Shown piece after piece: positions 6,555 through 6,987 of a stretch of DNA of 6,987 nucleotides. Each line of letters begins with the position of its first letter. The first letter of the stretch is position 1. The DNA is from Pseudomonadota bacterium (GTDB taxonomy: Bacteria > Pseudomonadota > Alphaproteobacteria > Micropepsales > Micropepsaceae). Location: positions 1 to 6,987 of the forward strand of contig JANYBR010000231.1 of NCBI GenBank assembly GCA_025360685.1. Direction: 5' to 3'. Made by a program: the position numbers and the translations under genes. Under the pieces are notes generated by a model. It saw only the letters and a list, made by a program, of their open reading frames with translations. It did not search any database and was not told the DNA's origin.

Positions 6555-6987
6555 GCGGACAGCGCCTTCGCAGGAGCGACCCCGGCGCGCAGGCGCAAGG
6601 TGCGCCAAAGCAGGGCACCGGCCAGCCTGGTCAGCCGCCCATGCGGCGCTGCGCCAACGACCTTGGCCACCATCTGAACGAGGCGCTGGATGTGATTGCG
6701 GCGATAGATCCGCATGCCGGCATTCGTGGCCACGCGCGAATCGAGCTTGCGCTTGTATGGCGTCGTGGAGACTTCGGCCGCCGGAACATTGGCGCAGTAG
6801 TAGGCGTAGGCGAGCTCGTCGTCATCGGACTCGGTGATGCGTCCGACCGCGACCAGCAACTTCCTCCAGAACGGCAGGTCCGGTTCGCTCTGTGCATTAA
6901 GTGTCTCGAAGAAGAGCTTGTAATGTCTGTACTCGTCGGCCGCGATGCGTCCGGCGATTTCCTTCAGCACGGGCTCGCCGGTCGCGT
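6551..6987 (-). CDS. Ferritin-like domain-containing protein, C-terminal part (5' partial)
   Basis: The reading frame runs leftward and is open at the right window edge. A GTG at 6970-6968 is the first possible start in the window, but sense codons (Ala-Thr-Gly-Glu-Pro) precede it, so the beginning of the gene lies outside. About 145 residues are visible. LKEIAGRIAADEYRHYKLFFETL contains an ExxH motif (E13 and H16 counted from the GTG), of the kind found in the second metal-binding helix of ferritin-like di-iron proteins, followed by a second long helical stretch (KLLVAVGRITESDDDELAYAYY region). The matching first-half ligands (another Glu and ExxH) would be outside the window. The tail is basic and amphipathic or hydrophobic (MVAKVVGAAPHGRLTRLAGAL), ending in a TAG complementary to 6551-6553. 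Similar proteins occur in Bradyrhizobium and relatives, annotated only as ferritin-like. The di-iron role is inference from the fold, and the substrate is unknown. The gene converges on the DUF1579-like gene. Confidence 0.82.
   Translation of the reverse strand, partial: ATGEPVLKEIAGRIAADEYRHYKLFFETLNAQSEPDLPFWRKLLVAVGRITESDDDELAYAYYCANVPAAEVSTTPYKRKLDSRVATNAGMRIYRRNHIQRLVQMVAKVVGAAPHGRLTRLAGALLWRTLRLRAGVAPAKALSA

Overview
The window is GC-rich, densely coding DNA that reads as an ordinary chromosomal segment of an alphaproteobacterium, most likely of the Hyphomicrobiales (Rhizobiales: Bradyrhizobium/Rhodopseudomonas/Pseudolabrys-like). The best support is the succinate dehydrogenase iron-sulfur subunit, whose lysine-rich N-terminus and near-invariant body are of the rhizobial type. 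An rpe gene followed directly by an alphaproteobacterial 'heparinase II/III-like' gene agrees with this. I see no rRNA, tRNA, insertion sequence, CRISPR array, phage gene or integrase. No stretch over 100 bases lies outside a gene.

Layout, left to right. Five of the six forward-strand genes run in series before the final small one. (1) A 5'-truncated multi-pass membrane protein (1-1217), possibly a GT-C-type glycosyltransferase. (2) rpe, ribulose-phosphate 3-epimerase (1269-1928). (3) A heparinase II/III-family protein that starts 4 nt after the rpe stop, probably at a GTG (1933-3648). (4) creD, inner-membrane protein CreD, starting at TTG behind a strong Shine-Dalgarno (3740-5086). (5) sdhB, the iron-sulfur subunit of succinate dehydrogenase (5152-5946). 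(6) A small secreted DUF1579/lipocalin-like protein (6030-6554). On the minus strand a ferritin-like di-iron protein (6551-6987) enters from the right edge and converges on gene 6. The two stop codons overlap on a shared CTAG.

How the genes fit together. Rpe (pentose phosphate/Calvin carbon flow) and SdhB (TCA cycle and respiratory chain) are core metabolism. The heparinase-like protein and CreD concern the envelope or polysaccharides. The first three genes are close enough to form one transcription unit (gaps 51 and 4 nt). The heparinase-creD (91 nt), creD-sdhB (65 nt) and sdhB-DUF1579 (83 nt) gaps may hold promoters, but I could not identify convincing ones.

I did not find an undescribed system here. 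The points worth a second look are modest: sdhB apart from sdhC, sdhD and sdhA; creD without creBC; a heparinase-like protein with an altered version of the expected catalytic-region motif and without its usual purH neighbour; the shared stop codons; and a 12-bp palindrome over the rpe start.
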